The notes: generated by a model not told the origin, from the sequence alone. Shown: positions 1-8,814, counted from the stretch's first letter. The stretch: 45,688 bases of DNA from Corynebacterium sp. HMSC074A01 (GCF_001831515.1 NZ_KV825621.1:1-45688); one strand, 5' to 3'. Made by a program: numbers and translations.

Positions 1-1730
1 ACTTCGCCAAGGCTGGGGTCGGTCACGGTGACGGTGATCGGGCCTGCCGCACCGGTGGCGGGATCGAGCTCAACCTCGCCGTTTGCGTTGAACTTGGCGG
101 GGACGTTCTTGCCCGCTTTGTCCTTTGCGGTGACAGTGGTCTTGCCCTCGTGAACCTCGCCGACGGCGACACCTGCGGGCTGTGATCCGCGGCCCGGGTA
201 GACGGTCTTCTCCCGGTACACGGTGACGGGAAGGAAGAAGGCCTTAGAGGTGGTGCCGTCGGCAAACTGCGCTTGGATGGGGACCTCGATCGTGCGGTGC
301 GATGCGCCGTCGAGCAGCGCATCCTTCGCCCCGGGGTTCACGTTGATCGCGGGCTTGCCGCCCTGGTCTTCGATGCTGACCCAGTCGCGGTACGGCACGC
401 CGTCGTCACCGGCGGGGATGAAGAATGTCGTGCCCTCTGGTGGGGCGATGCGGGGACCATCAGGGTCGCTCGCGTCGATAAAGAGCGGGGTGTCCGCCGT
501 CTCAGTTTCGTTCATGCCGACGATGACAGCCTCATTGAGCACGGGGGAGTAGAGCCCAGCGTGGTCCACGTCCTTGATGTAGATCGGCAGGTTCACCGTG
601 TCCCAGGAGCTCTCTGAGTAGTTGAAGGTGATTGGCAGCTCAACGTATTCGAGTGGGTTTGGGTCTTTTCCAGCGGTGATATGGATCTCAGAAAAGATCC
701 GGTACTGCTGTTCCTCGTTCGGATCATCGCCGAGGGGCGAGCCTAGCGGCACATAGCTGATCTTGATCGTGTGGTCGCCGTCCTGGCAAGCGTCTTCATC
801 CGCGCTGGCGTCGCAGAAGCGGTTCGCCTTGTTCTTGGCGTTGGCGAACTTTTTCTCGAACTTGGCACGCGCGTTGACGAGCAGCTCGCGCTTTTCACCC
901 TCGATCTGGCGCTCCTCGACCAGGGGGTTGCCGTCCACGTCGGTCATCACCGGCCAGTGGCTGTCCACATGTTTTGGGTTGTTCGGGTCGAAGTCGGGAT
1001 CGCTGACATCGATGACTTCGCTGTCGCCGTAGCGCACCGGGTCGCTCCACGCAACGCCGGGGATCTTCTTCGTCTCGCCGGGCTTAAGAATCAGCGGGTG
1101 TCGCTGGAACTTCGGCTGGTAGCGGACGTAATCGGGGAGATCCTCGTAGCTTAAGTTCCCCGCTTCGTCCACATACAGCGTGATTTCGGAGGTGTAGTCG
1201 CTCCCCTCCTGCCACGCCTTCACCTGCAGGGTATAGACACCCTTCGCGGCGTCTGCCGGGACTGTGCCTTCGACGCTGCCATCGGGGTGCACAGTGGCCC
1301 AGTCAGGGTTGACAAAGGGCTTCTCACCTGTCGCTACTCCCTCGTACCTGATCTCCTCCGGCGGAGTCCTGCGGTATGCATGGGGGAAGAACTCCCAGTA
1401 CTCGGGCGCGTCGATGCGGAACGCTTTGCCTGGGGAGGCGGTGTAGTAGTTCGCGTAGGTGGGCTGGTAGGTCAAGAACCAGGGGAGTTTAGTTGTGCTG
1501 TACCCCGTGGTACCGATCAAGGTGCCGTCATTGTATCTGGGTAGATCCGCGAACTTGTCCAGGCGCGTTTCCGCGTTGAGCTCCCCACTAGCTTCTGCTG
1601 CCTGCGCGTAGACCGCGGTTGGCGCGACAACGCTGACTGCCGCGGTTCCGGAAATGGCCAGCGTTGCCGCCATTGATGCGGCGAGCGCCGGGCGCAGGTT
1701 GAGCGTGCGGGGAGTGGAAAACGGCCGCAT
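1..1730 (-). CDS. Secreted Rib-type cell-surface protein, N-terminal part (runs off left edge)
   Basis: An uninterrupted minus-strand frame runs from ATG at 1728-1730 to the window edge, giving about 576 codons with no stop. The N terminus is a Sec signal peptide: basic residues, a hydrophobic Ala-rich stretch at about residues 17-40, and a likely cleavage after AQA near residue 44. A long non-repetitive ectodomain follows, rich in Tyr, Pro and acidic residues. From about residue 508 the sequence (YPGRGSQPAGVAVGE, then ITVTVTDPSLG) looks like a Rib/alpha-like immunoglobulin-fold repeat. Such repeats stand in tandem on corynebacterial surface proteins, usually ending in an LPXTG or membrane anchor; that end is outside the window. 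The likely role is adhesion or surface structure, inferred from architecture only. Confidence is high that it is a gene and moderate for the Rib assignment. Confidence 0.85.
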   Translation of the reverse strand, partial: MRPFSTPRTLNLRPALAASMAATLAISGTAAVSVVAPTAVYAQAAEASGELNAETRLDKFADLPRYNDGTLIGTTGYSTTKLPWFLTYQPTYANYYTASPGKAFRIDAPEYWEFFPHAYRRTPPEEIRYEGVATGEKPFVNPDWATVHPDGSVEGTVPADAAKGVYTLQVKAWQEGSDYTSEITLYVDEAGNLSYEDLPDYVRYQPKFQRHPLILKPGETKKIPGVAWSDPVRYGDSEVIDVSDPDFDPNNPKHVDSHWPVMTDVDGNPLVEERQIEGEKRELLVNARAKFEKKFANAKNKANRFCDASADEDACQDGDHTIKISYVPLGSPLGDDPNEEQQYRIFSEIHITAGKDPNPLEYVELPITFNYSESSWDTVNLPIYIKDVDHAGLYSPVLNEAVIVGMNETETADTPLFIDASDPDGPRIAPPEGTTFFIPAGDDGVPYRDWVSIEDQGGKPAINVNPGAKDALLDGASHRTIEVPIQAQFADGTTSKAFFLPVTVYREKTVYPGRGSQPAGVAVGEVHEGKTTVTAKDKAGKNVPAKFNANGEVELDPATGAAGPITVTVTDPSLGE

Positions 1731-1953
1731 TGAATTCCCTTTCTCAGATGACGGCGAGGTAAAGAGGCAAGTTGCGACGTCTCCGCCCGGCTCGGCGCAC
1801 GTAAATCAAAGGCGATTGCCGTGTGAGGGAGCTGTGCGAAGTTTGTAGCAGCTTGGATTGGCCTTAAAAAGGCTTCTGTAGCGCATGGTACTTCATTGAA
1901 GCGCCATAAGCGGAAGTGAGAAGGATGACGCCTGCCCACGGAAGGGGGATACG

Positions 1954-1988
1954 AAAAAGCAGCGACCCAAAATCAAACGGGTCGCTGC
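1954..1988 (-). terminator. Rho-independent terminator of the gene at 2000-2824
   Basis: A perfect 10-bp inverted repeat (gcagcgaccc at 1959-1968, gggtcgctgc at 1979-1988) encloses a 10-nt loop. It is followed on the minus strand by a T run (aaaaa at 1954-1958 on the plus strand). It starts 11 nt past the stop codon of the minus-strand gene. The remaining 1731-1950 stretch should hold the promoter of the surface-protein gene, but no clear -10/-35 pair was seen. Confidence 0.85.
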
Positions 1989-1999
1989 GTGTGGCGTAG

Positions 2000-2824
2000 T
2001 TAGCGGCGGAAGTTGCTGATCCAGCGGTTCCAGGCCTGCTGTGCCTCGGAGGAGAAGCCTTGCTGCGGGGCTCCCGCCTCCCGCGGTGCAGGGGCCGGTG
2101 GCGCGCCCTGGTCGGCCTCAGGACCGATCTGGGTGTGTGCCTGGCCCTCCTGGGGTGCCGTGTTCTGCTCGGCCGACTGCGGTGCACCGCTCGGCGTCGG
2201 GGTGGCACCGGCCGGTGGTTCCGGCGCGGGCTCGCCGGCGGGGTCTGCGGGCTTCGGCTCCGCTGGCGTCGGCTCGGTCGTCGTCGAGCTGCCCTCGCCT
2301 GGAGCGCCCGGCGTGCCCGGCGTTTCCTGCGTGGAAGGCGCGGAGGACTCAGCGGCGCTCGGGGCTTCGGCAGCCTCGCCCTCGCCCTGCATCGCCGCGG
2401 CGGTGGTGGGCAGCACGGTGGTGGGGACCACGTTGGTGGGGCGGAAGACGCGGGTGGATGCCTGCTGCTGCGCGGTGCCTACGACCGCGTGCTGCGGGGC
2501 ATAAGGGTCGGAGTTGAGGCTGTAGGCCTCGCCCTGGCCTTCCGTGCTGGGTTGTGCGAGGTTGACCTGCGGCTGCTGGGGCGCGGCGTCGGGGTTCTGC
2601 CCCGCGTCGTCGTCAGCCTGCTCGGAGCGATTATCCGAGGTCACCCGGGAGGTTTTGGAGACGGGGCTTTCCTTGCGCGGCTGCTCGCTTGTCGTCTCGG
2701 AGACGTAGCCGGCTTGGGCTGAGCGCTCGGAGGAGGAGGCGTTCCAGACGAAGAAGCCAATGACGATGGCGGCGACCATGCCTGCCGCCATAAAGATGCC
2801 GACGCGCGGCTTCTGGTTATCCAC
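2000..2824 (-). CDS. Membrane-anchored Pro/Ala-rich protein of unknown function
   Basis: A 274-residue protein starting at GTG (2822-2824), with GGAGG five bases upstream. It has a short cytoplasmic N terminus, one transmembrane helix at about residues 9-28 (FMAAGMVAAIVIGFFVW), and then a long external segment of low complexity. That segment is dominated by Pro, Ala, Glu, Gln and Thr, with runs such as TTTEPTPAEPKPADPAGEP. It ends in a short ordered-looking tail (SSEAQQAWNRWISNFRR). No catalytic motif is visible. The shape suggests a membrane-tethered cell-wall-spanning stalk; no function can be given. It is transcribed divergently from the DUF4259-like gene and has its own terminator. Confidence 0.75.
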   Translation of the reverse strand: MDNQKPRVGIFMAAGMVAAIVIGFFVWNASSSERSAQAGYVSETTSEQPRKESPVSKTSRVTSDNRSEQADDDAGQNPDAAPQQPQVNLAQPSTEGQGEAYSLNSDPYAPQHAVVGTAQQQASTRVFRPTNVVPTTVLPTTAAAMQGEGEAAEAPSAAESSAPSTQETPGTPGAPGEGSSTTTEPTPAEPKPADPAGEPAPEPPAGATPTPSGAPQSAEQNTAPQEGQAHTQIGPEADQGAPPAPAPREAGAPQQGFSSEAQQAWNRWISNFRR

Positions 2825-3022
2825 GGGTCCTCCTTCCCCGACTCAATTGTCACAACCTTATAACAATTACCCTGTTGCGCCTTTTATAGCACGCTTGTTA
2901 TGAATTCTCCTGTTCAAGTGATCACAAACACATCAACACTGCCTCCGTGCCGGGTGAAGCAGAATCGTGGTAGACCTATGGCAAGTGCGCAAAATCCGCC
3001 CAAAAAGGAAAAGGAGATGCCG

Positions 3023-3391
3023 ATGAGCGCGTGGGATGAGGAGATCTTCTCTGTCGAGGCCAATGTCGATTTTCTCGATGAGCTTGACTCGCTCGAGGAG
3101 GACGAGGCCGAGCAGGCGGTTATCGACGCCGCGTTGTTGGCCGCCAACCAAAACCCCGCCTCCGTCAGCGAGGATGAGCTGCTTAACGGCCGCGCCGCCG
3201 CGACGATCGTGGCGATCTGGGCCGGGGCTCCCTTTTCCGCCGGCGAGGTCGCCGAGACCTATCCCTTTATCCGCAACCGTCCCGCGACGGTGAGCGACGA
3301 GGCGATCGAGGCCGCGACCGCGGTGCTGGAGGGCGTCGGCGAGGAGGAGGCGGGCGCGAGCCTGGATCAGTTCCTCGAGGCGCTTGCGTAG
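3023..3391 (+). CDS. DUF4259-like acidic protein
   Basis: A 122-residue acidic protein. The start chosen is ATG 3023 because AAGGAG at 3011-3016 lies six bases upstream; the frame is open further up, to 2900, but has no ribosome binding site there. The N terminus (MSAWDEEIFSVEANVDFLDEL) resembles DUF4259 proteins, which begin with a Trp-containing stretch followed by D-F/W-L. The rest is helical and very rich in Glu and Ala. No enzymatic motif is seen. It ends 12 bases before tmk and is probably co-transcribed with it. In C. glutamicum I would expect sahH just before tmk, so this position is unusual. Function is unknown. Confidence 0.7.
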   Translation: MSAWDEEIFSVEANVDFLDELDSLEEDEAEQAVIDAALLAANQNPASVSEDELLNGRAAATIVAIWAGAPFSAGEVAETYPFIRNRPATVSDEAIEAATAVLEGVGEEEAGASLDQFLEALA

Positions 3392-3403
3392 GCGAGGGTG
3401 GCC

Positions 3404-4003
3404 ATGATTATTGCCGTAGAAGGTATTGACGGGGCGGGAAAGCGCACCATTGTCCAGGCGATCCAGCGCGAGTACGGGGCGCGCACGTTTGCTTTCCCGC
3501 GCTACGAGGAGTCCATCCACGCGCAGCTGGCGCAGCAGGCGTTGCACGGGAAGATGGGTGATCTGACCGACTCGATTTACGGGATGGCCACCATGTTTGC
3601 GCTGGACCGCTACGGGGCGAAGGCGCAGATCGCCGAGTACGCGGAGACAGGTGTGCTGGTGTTGGACCGCTACGTGGCCTCGAACGCGGCCTACTCCTGG
3701 GCGCGTTCGGGGGAGACGGCGATCGTCGATTGGGTGGCGGAGCTGGAGTTCGGCCAGCTCGGGCTGCCAGTGCCGGACCTGCAGGTGCTGGTGGATACCC
3801 CGCCTGCGGTCGCGCAGGAGCGGGCGGTCAAGCGCGCAGCGGCGGACGAGGCGCGTGCGCGGGACCGCTACGAGCGCGACGCGTCCCTGCAGCAGGCCAC
3901 CTACGAGGCGTACGTGGCGCTGGCCGAGCAGGGGTGGGCGAGCCGATGGCTTCGCACCACTGATGCAGGAACTATCATGCAAGCAGTCGAAGCCGTACGT
4001 TGA
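3404..4003 (+). CDS. tmk: Thymidylate kinase (dTMP kinase)
   Basis: A 199-residue cytoplasmic enzyme that phosphorylates dTMP to dTDP with ATP, feeding dTTP synthesis. The P-loop GIDGAGKRT is near the N terminus. The K-R-T arrangement, unlike the usual GKS/T, is also known in the M. tuberculosis enzyme. Further actinobacterial Tmk signatures are FAFPRYEES, the DRYVASNAAYS substrate loop, and RARDRYERDASLQQ in the lid region. ATG 3404 is preferred over the in-frame GTG at 3398 because family members begin M-I-I/A. mtrA starts 10 bases downstream, so tmk probably shares the mtr transcript. Confidence 0.95.
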   Translation: MIIAVEGIDGAGKRTIVQAIQREYGARTFAFPRYEESIHAQLAQQALHGKMGDLTDSIYGMATMFALDRYGAKAQIAEYAETGVLVLDRYVASNAAYSWARSGETAIVDWVAELEFGQLGLPVPDLQVLVDTPPAVAQERAVKRAAADEARARDRYERDASLQQATYEAYVALAEQGWASRWLRTTDAGTIMQAVEAVR

Positions 4004-4013
4004 AGGAGCCCTG

Positions 4014-4697
4014 ATGCAGCCGAAGATCCTCGTTGTTGATGATGACCCAGCCATCAATGAGATGTTGACCATCGTGCTGGAGGCAGAGGGCTTTGATACC
4101 TCTTCCGTCCAGGACGGCGCGGAAGCGGTGGAGGCCTTTCACGCGTACGACCCCGATCTGGTGCTCTTGGACCTGATGCTGCCCGGCGTCAACGGGATTG
4201 ACATCTGCCGCGAGATCCGCCGGACTTCCGCGGTACCGATCGTCATGCTCACCGCGAAGACGGACACCGTGGACGTGGTGCTGGGCTTAGAGTCCGGGGC
4301 GGATGACTACATCACGAAGCCCTTCAAGCCGAAGGAGCTCATCGCCCGGATCCGCGCGCGCCTGCGCCGCGCCGACGATGAGCCTGCCGAGGTGCTCAAG
4401 ATCGGAGACCTGACCATCGACGTGCCGCAGCACATGGTCAGCCGCGGCGACGAGGAGATCGCGCTGACCCCGCTGGAGTTTGACCTGCTGCTGGAGATGG
4501 CGCGCAAGCCGAACCAGGTGCACACCCGCGACGAGCTGCTGGAGACGGTGTGGGGCTACCGCAACGCCTCCGATACCCGCCTGGTCAACGTGCATGTGCA
4601 GCGCCTGCGCTCCAAGATTGAGCTGGACCCGGAGCACCCGGAGATCATCCTCACCGTGCGTGGGCTGGGTTACAAGACTGGTAAACCGGGGGTGTAG
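4014..4697 (+). CDS. mtrA: Response regulator MtrA
   Basis: A 227-residue OmpR-type regulator, partner of MtrB. In Corynebacterium and Mycobacterium MtrA controls cell-wall hydrolases, osmo-responses and division genes. The receiver domain has the acidic pocket DDD at residues 9-11, the phospho-acceptor Asp53 in LVLLDLMLPG, and Lys in ITKPFKPKEL. A winged-helix DNA-binding domain fills about residues 130-222 (LTPLEFDLLLEMARKPNQV, RLVNVHVQRLRSKI, VRGLGYK). AAGGAG lies just before the ATG. The stop TAG at 4695-4697 is in the same frame as mtrB. Confidence 0.97.
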   Translation: MQPKILVVDDDPAINEMLTIVLEAEGFDTSSVQDGAEAVEAFHAYDPDLVLLDLMLPGVNGIDICREIRRTSAVPIVMLTAKTDTVDVVLGLESGADDYITKPFKPKELIARIRARLRRADDEPAEVLKIGDLTIDVPQHMVSRGDEEIALTPLEFDLLLEMARKPNQVHTRDELLETVWGYRNASDTRLVNVHVQRLRSKIELDPEHPEIILTVRGLGYKTGKPGV

Positions 4698-4766
4698 CCG
4701 ATAAAGGGCAACGCAATCTGGCGGGCGAGAGAGCGCGTCGCAGAGTCGTGGCGCACCTCGCTGCAG

Positions 4767-6332
4767 GTGCGTTTCGTGGGCACGGTGCTCATCGTGTCCA
4801 CCATCGTCATGCTCGTGTTGGGTTTCGCCATGGCCTCGGTGGTCACCCAGCGCATCACGCAGAGCAAGTTGGACGCGGCGAGCGTCGAGATCGAGCGTGC
4901 GCGCGTGGTGGTCGAGGAGCAGATCAACAACACTGGCAGCGCTTCCTCGCTGCAGGTGCGGCTGAACTCGGCACGGGCGGCGCTCACGCAGCGCTCGCAG
5001 GGCAGTTCCGAGGCAGCCAACGTCTACGACCCGGTCCTTCTGGTCAGCGGCGGCCCGGGTGCGGGCACGTCCTCGCCGGAGTCCTACTCCATCCCGGAGA
5101 AGCTCCAGGCGTTCGTGTCTGAGGGCAATGTGGCCTACCAGTTTTCCTCGGTCGAGCGCACCGACCGTTCCACCTACAGCGCGTTGATCATCGGCACGCC
5201 GACGAACGCGGACCTGCGCGACCTCGAGCTGTACTTGGTCTTGAACATGGACAACGAGGCGTCGACACTCGCGCTCATGCGCGGCCTCATCGCCTCGGCT
5301 GCGGTGATTGTGATCGTGCTGCTGGTGGGCATCGCGTGGCTGGCCTCCCAACAGATCGTCGCGCCGGTGCGCTCCGCCTCGCGCACCGCCGAGCGCTTCG
5401 CCAGCGGGCATTTGCGCGAGCGCATGCCTGTCGACGGCGAGGACGAGATGGCCGTGCTCGCGCTGTCCTTCAACAACATGGCGGACAAGATCTCCGAGCA
5501 GATCAACCACCTCGAGGAGTACGGCGACCTGCAGCGACAGTTCACCTCGGACGTCTCGCACGAGCTGCGCACCCCGCTGACCACGGTGCGCATGGCCGCG
5601 GACATGATCGCCGCCAACGAAGACGACCTCGACCCGGTGACCCAGCGCGCCTCGCAGCTGATGACCCGCGAGCTCGACCGCTTCGAGGCGCTGCTGGCCG
5701 ACCTGCTGGAGATCTCGCGCCACGACGCCGGCGTGGCCGACCTGGCGCTGGCCACCATCGACGCGAAGACCCCCATCGAGTCTGCGTGGGCGCAGACCCA
5801 GCACCTGGCCGAGGAACTCGACGTGGAGGTCATCTTCGACCTGCCCGAGGAGCCGGTCAACCTGGAGGGCGACTCGCGGCGCATCGAGCGTATCGTGCGC
5901 AACCTGATTGCCAACGCCATCGACCACTCGGAGGGCAACCCGGTCGCTGTGTGCCTGCGGGCCAACGACGAGGCCGTGGCCATTACCGTCACCGACGGCG
6001 GCGTCGGGCTCAAGCCCGGGCAGGAGGAGCTGGTGTTCAACCGCTTCTGGCGCGCCGACAAGTCGCGCAAGCGCCACTCCGGCGGCACCGGCCTGGGCCT
6101 GGCGATCGCGCGCGAGGACGCGGTGCTGCACCACGGCCAGCTGGATGCGGCGGGCCAGCCCGGCGTCGGTGCGCAGTTCCGCCTCGTGCTGCCGCGCCAC
6201 CCGGAGCAGGGCTACACGGAAGCCCCGCTGCCGCTGGTCGCGCCGGGCGAGGATGAGCAGAATGCGGAAGGCGAACAGGCGCGTCCGCTGGTGGCGCGTA
6301 CGAAAGAGGAGGCGGCAGATGGGCGTGACTAG
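4767..6332 (+). CDS. mtrB: Sensor histidine kinase MtrB (start uncertain)
   Basis: A 521-residue membrane kinase from GTG 4767. It has a transmembrane helix at residues 6-24, an extracellular sensor loop to about 171, a second helix at 172-193, HAMP at about 195-247, a DHp domain with His265 in SDVSHELRTPL, and an HATPase domain with N-box NLIANAIDH and G-boxes DGGVGLKPG and GGTGLGLAI. It phosphorylates MtrA. The GTG leaves only five residues before the first helix and has no Shine-Dalgarno sequence. The family-conserved stretch WRTSLQ lies upstream in frame, at about 4749-4766. Between the mtrA stop and this GTG there is no ATG, GTG or TTG in frame, so a non-canonical start (for example ATA 4701 or ATC 4716) or readthrough is possible. 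It overlaps lpqB by 14 bases. Confidence 0.93.
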   Translation: MRFVGTVLIVSTIVMLVLGFAMASVVTQRITQSKLDAASVEIERARVVVEEQINNTGSASSLQVRLNSARAALTQRSQGSSEAANVYDPVLLVSGGPGAGTSSPESYSIPEKLQAFVSEGNVAYQFSSVERTDRSTYSALIIGTPTNADLRDLELYLVLNMDNEASTLALMRGLIASAAVIVIVLLVGIAWLASQQIVAPVRSASRTAERFASGHLRERMPVDGEDEMAVLALSFNNMADKISEQINHLEEYGDLQRQFTSDVSHELRTPLTTVRMAADMIAANEDDLDPVTQRASQLMTRELDRFEALLADLLEISRHDAGVADLALATIDAKTPIESAWAQTQHLAEELDVEVIFDLPEEPVNLEGDSRRIERIVRNLIANAIDHSEGNPVAVCLRANDEAVAITVTDGGVGLKPGQEELVFNRFWRADKSRKRHSGGTGLGLAIAREDAVLHHGQLDAAGQPGVGAQFRLVLPRHPEQGYTEAPLPLVAPGEDEQNAEGEQARPLVARTKEEAADGRD

Positions 6333-8076
6333 GAAGGCGAAGGTGGTGGCGTGGGCGTCGATAATCGCCCTGACCTCGGGGTGTACCTCCCTGCCCACAA
6401 ACTCCGACCCGCACGTGCTCCACAGCTTTGACGCGCAGACGGCGGCCGAGCCCGATGCCCGCCCGATCGAGGGCCGCGAACCGGACCTGCTCCTGCGCGA
6501 CTTCTACGCCGCCTCGGCGCTGCCGGCCGCGGATTACGAGGCCGCGCGCGCCTTCCTCACCGGCGACGCCCGCTCGGCCTGGGACCCGCGCGTGCAGACG
6601 CTGATCGTGGACAATATCGGCGTGACCACACTCGTGGGCGGCGCCGGGACCAAGCGCAGCTACAGCGTGCACGGCGACGTCGTCGGCGAGCTGCACGACG
6701 GCGGCGCATTCACGCCCGAGCACGGCAGCTACGAGGCCACCTTGGAGCTCGAGCTTGTCGACGGCGAGTGGCGCATCTCCTCACTCCCGTCCGGCGTCGT
6801 GCTGGAGCGCTCCGAGCTGCGCGAGCAGTACCAGCCCTACAACCTCTACTTCTTCGACCCGGCCGGCAACGAGCTGATCACCGACCGCCGCTGGGTGGTC
6901 TCGCGCCGGGAGTCGCTGCCGAGCGCCCTGATTACGCTTTTGACCGGCGGCCCGTCCGAGCGGCTCGCCCCGGCGGTGGAGGAGTCGTCCCCGGCGCACC
7001 TGACGGGGGAGAACGACGCGATCGCGTACGCGGGGATGGAAGACGGCGCGTACACCTTCACCGGCTTCGGCGGGCTCGATGAGAAGGCGCGCAAGCAGTT
7101 TGCGGCCCAGGTGGTGTGGACGTTGGCCTCTGCTGGCGTGACCGGGCCGTACAATCTGCGCGCCGACGGCGAGGTGCTTTTCGACGGCGCCGACGCGCTG
7201 ACCGTCGACGACTTCGCCGAGTTCAGCCCGCTGGTGGATCTGGTTGGCGAGACGACGCTGTACTCGCTGGCCAACGGTCGCGTCTCGCGTGTCAGCGGCG
7301 GCACCGCGCACCAGGTCGAGGGCGCGCTCGGCGAGGCGGGCGACGCGCTGACCGCCGACATCTACGGCGAGAAGTACTGGGCCGGGGTCTTCGGCAAGGC
7401 CGGCGGCAACAACGAGGAGCACGACGAGGACAAGGACGTCTTCCGCGTCGGCGAGTTCGGCGGGCGCGAGGAGGACATCGTCGAGGGCACGACGTTTTCC
7501 CGGCCCACCTTCGAGCCCGACGCCGCTGCGGTGTGGGTCGTGGCCGACGGCACGAAGGTGCTGCGCACCATCCAGTCCGGTGCGACCGACGAGATCATCA
7601 CCAGCGAGGTGGACGTCGAACTACCGGAGGGCGTCGAGGGCAACATTTCGGTGCTGCGCCTGTCGCGCAGCTCGGCGCGCGTGGTGATGGTGATTGATGG
7701 GCGGCTCTACACCGGGATTGTCAAGCGCGGCGCGACCGGCGAGCGCTCCGTGGTCAACGTGGTGGAGTACGCCTCCGAGCTGGGCGAGTCGGTCATCTCC
7801 GCGGACTGGCAGCCGGACGGCTCCCTGCTCGTGGGCACCTCCAGCGGGCTCTCGCCGGTGATGCGCGTCGAACAGGACGGCTCCGGCAGCACCACCTTGT
7901 CCGCGGGCAACATCTCCGCGCCGGTGGTGGCGGTGGGTACCTCGCCGAACATGCTGTACGTCACCGACTCGAACGCGCTGCTGCAGATGCCGGTTTCCGG
8001 CAGTGACAACCCGCTGTGGCGTGAGGTGCCCGGGCTGCTCGGCACCCGCGCCCTGCCGATCGTGGCGCGCAACTAG
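6319..8076 (+). CDS. lpqB: Lipoprotein LpqB, partner of MtrAB
   Basis: A 585-residue secreted lipoprotein. The signal peptide ends in the lipobox LTSGC with lipidated Cys22. The middle region (about 60-300) fits the GerMN-type domain, and the C-terminal half (about 300-580) has short repeated strands typical of the LpqB beta-propeller domain. In mycobacteria LpqB binds the extracellular part of MtrB and modulates MtrA phosphorylation. The ATG lies inside the end of mtrB (14-base overlap), which indicates translational coupling in the mtrA-mtrB-lpqB operon. Confidence 0.95.
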   Translation: MGVTRKAKVVAWASIIALTSGCTSLPTNSDPHVLHSFDAQTAAEPDARPIEGREPDLLLRDFYAASALPAADYEAARAFLTGDARSAWDPRVQTLIVDNIGVTTLVGGAGTKRSYSVHGDVVGELHDGGAFTPEHGSYEATLELELVDGEWRISSLPSGVVLERSELREQYQPYNLYFFDPAGNELITDRRWVVSRRESLPSALITLLTGGPSERLAPAVEESSPAHLTGENDAIAYAGMEDGAYTFTGFGGLDEKARKQFAAQVVWTLASAGVTGPYNLRADGEVLFDGADALTVDDFAEFSPLVDLVGETTLYSLANGRVSRVSGGTAHQVEGALGEAGDALTADIYGEKYWAGVFGKAGGNNEEHDEDKDVFRVGEFGGREEDIVEGTTFSRPTFEPDAAAVWVVADGTKVLRTIQSGATDEIITSEVDVELPEGVEGNISVLRLSRSSARVVMVIDGRLYTGIVKRGATGERSVVNVVEYASELGESVISADWQPDGSLLVGTSSGLSPVMRVEQDGSGSTTLSAGNISAPVVAVGTSPNMLYVTDSNALLQMPVSGSDNPLWREVPGLLGTRALPIVARN

Positions 8077-8080
8077 CACC

Positions 8081-8707
8081 ATGCTGGGGGAGGTGGCGGA
8101 CCTGCTGTTGCCGCGCTACTGCGCGGGCTGCGGGGAGCCCGCCGAGCGCTGGTCGGTGCTGTGCGCGCGGTGCCGTCGCCTGCTTGCGCGGCCCCCGCAG
8201 CGGGTGTTCCCGAAGGTGGCGGTGCCCGCCCCGGTCTTCGCGCTCGGACCGTACGCGGATGCGCACCGCGGGGTGATTCTGGCGATGAAGGAGCGCAATA
8301 ACCTGGCGGTGCGCGCGCACGTCGGCGCGGTGCTGGCGGCGGCGCTCGAGCACTTGGAGGTGCGCGGGGACATCGCGGTCGCGGACGCGCTGGTCCCCGC
8401 CCCGACGCGCAAAGCCAACGCGCGCGCCCGCGGCGGGGACCCGGTACGTGCGGTGTGCGAGGCGAGCGGGCGCGCTACCTGCCCGGCGCTGACGCTGCGC
8501 AGCACAACGGCAGACCAGACCGAGCTGGACGAGGCCGGCCGGCGCGCGAACTTGCAGGGGGCGGTGCACGTGCGAAAACTGCCTGCCGGTAGCGTGGTGG
8601 TGGTCGACGACGTCGTCACCACGGGGGCAACGCTCGAGGCCAGCGTGGCTGCACTGCTTGCGCGCGGGGTGGGCGTAGCGGGGTGCGTCACACTCGCGGA
8701 AGCGTGA
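8081..8707 (+). CDS. ComF-like phosphoribosyltransferase-fold protein
   Basis: A 208-residue protein starting at ATG 8081, four bases after the lpqB stop. An N-terminal zinc ribbon is suggested by C14-x2-C17 and C28-x2-C31 (CAGCGE, CARCRR). The C-terminal half is a type I phosphoribosyltransferase fold with the PRPP loop VVVVDDVVTTGATLEA at about residues 173-188. ComF relatives act in DNA uptake in naturally competent bacteria; the actinobacterial homologue commonly sits between lpqB and hpf and its substrate is not known. The upstream in-frame GTG at 8003 lies within lpqB and is not needed. Confidence 0.88.
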   Translation: MLGEVADLLLPRYCAGCGEPAERWSVLCARCRRLLARPPQRVFPKVAVPAPVFALGPYADAHRGVILAMKERNNLAVRAHVGAVLAAALEHLEVRGDIAVADALVPAPTRKANARARGGDPVRAVCEASGRATCPALTLRSTTADQTELDEAGRRANLQGAVHVRKLPAGSVVVVDDVVTTGATLEASVAALLARGVGVAGCVTLAEA

Positions 8708-8768
8708 GACGCAGGAAACTGGCAGGAACTTCTTCCCCTCAAAGCAACACATTGGTTATGACCAGTTG

Positions 8769-8810
8769 TATAGTTGGGGTAGACCGAGTTCCTACTACTC
8801 TAGGGAGGAA
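8769..8810 (+). promoter_or_regulatory. Putative hpf promoter -10 and ribosome binding site
   Basis: TATAGT at 8769-8774 is a good -10 match. TTGGTT at 8752-8757 is too close to serve as its -35. GGGTA at 8777-8781 could instead be the -10 of an alternative (SigB-type) sigma factor, as expected for a stress ribosome factor, but this is speculative. AGGGAGGAA at 8802-8810 is a strong Shine-Dalgarno and fixes the hpf start at 8815. Confidence 0.45.
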
Positions 8811-8814
8811 GCAG

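Noticed and set aside
3404..3445. Tmk P-loop with Arg after the Lys (GAGKRT), considered as a defective P-loop
   Set aside because: M. tuberculosis Tmk has the same GAGKRT sequence and is active.
4695..4769. A frameshift or sequencing error splitting a MtrA-MtrB fusion
   Set aside because: Both proteins are complete at normal length and are separate in all relatives known to me; the in-frame arrangement is treated as a start-codon question.
4287..6398. 703-codon minus-strand frame opposite mtrA-mtrB
   Set aside because: Low-complexity His/Arg/Leu/Val sequence that mirrors the codon bias of two certain genes.
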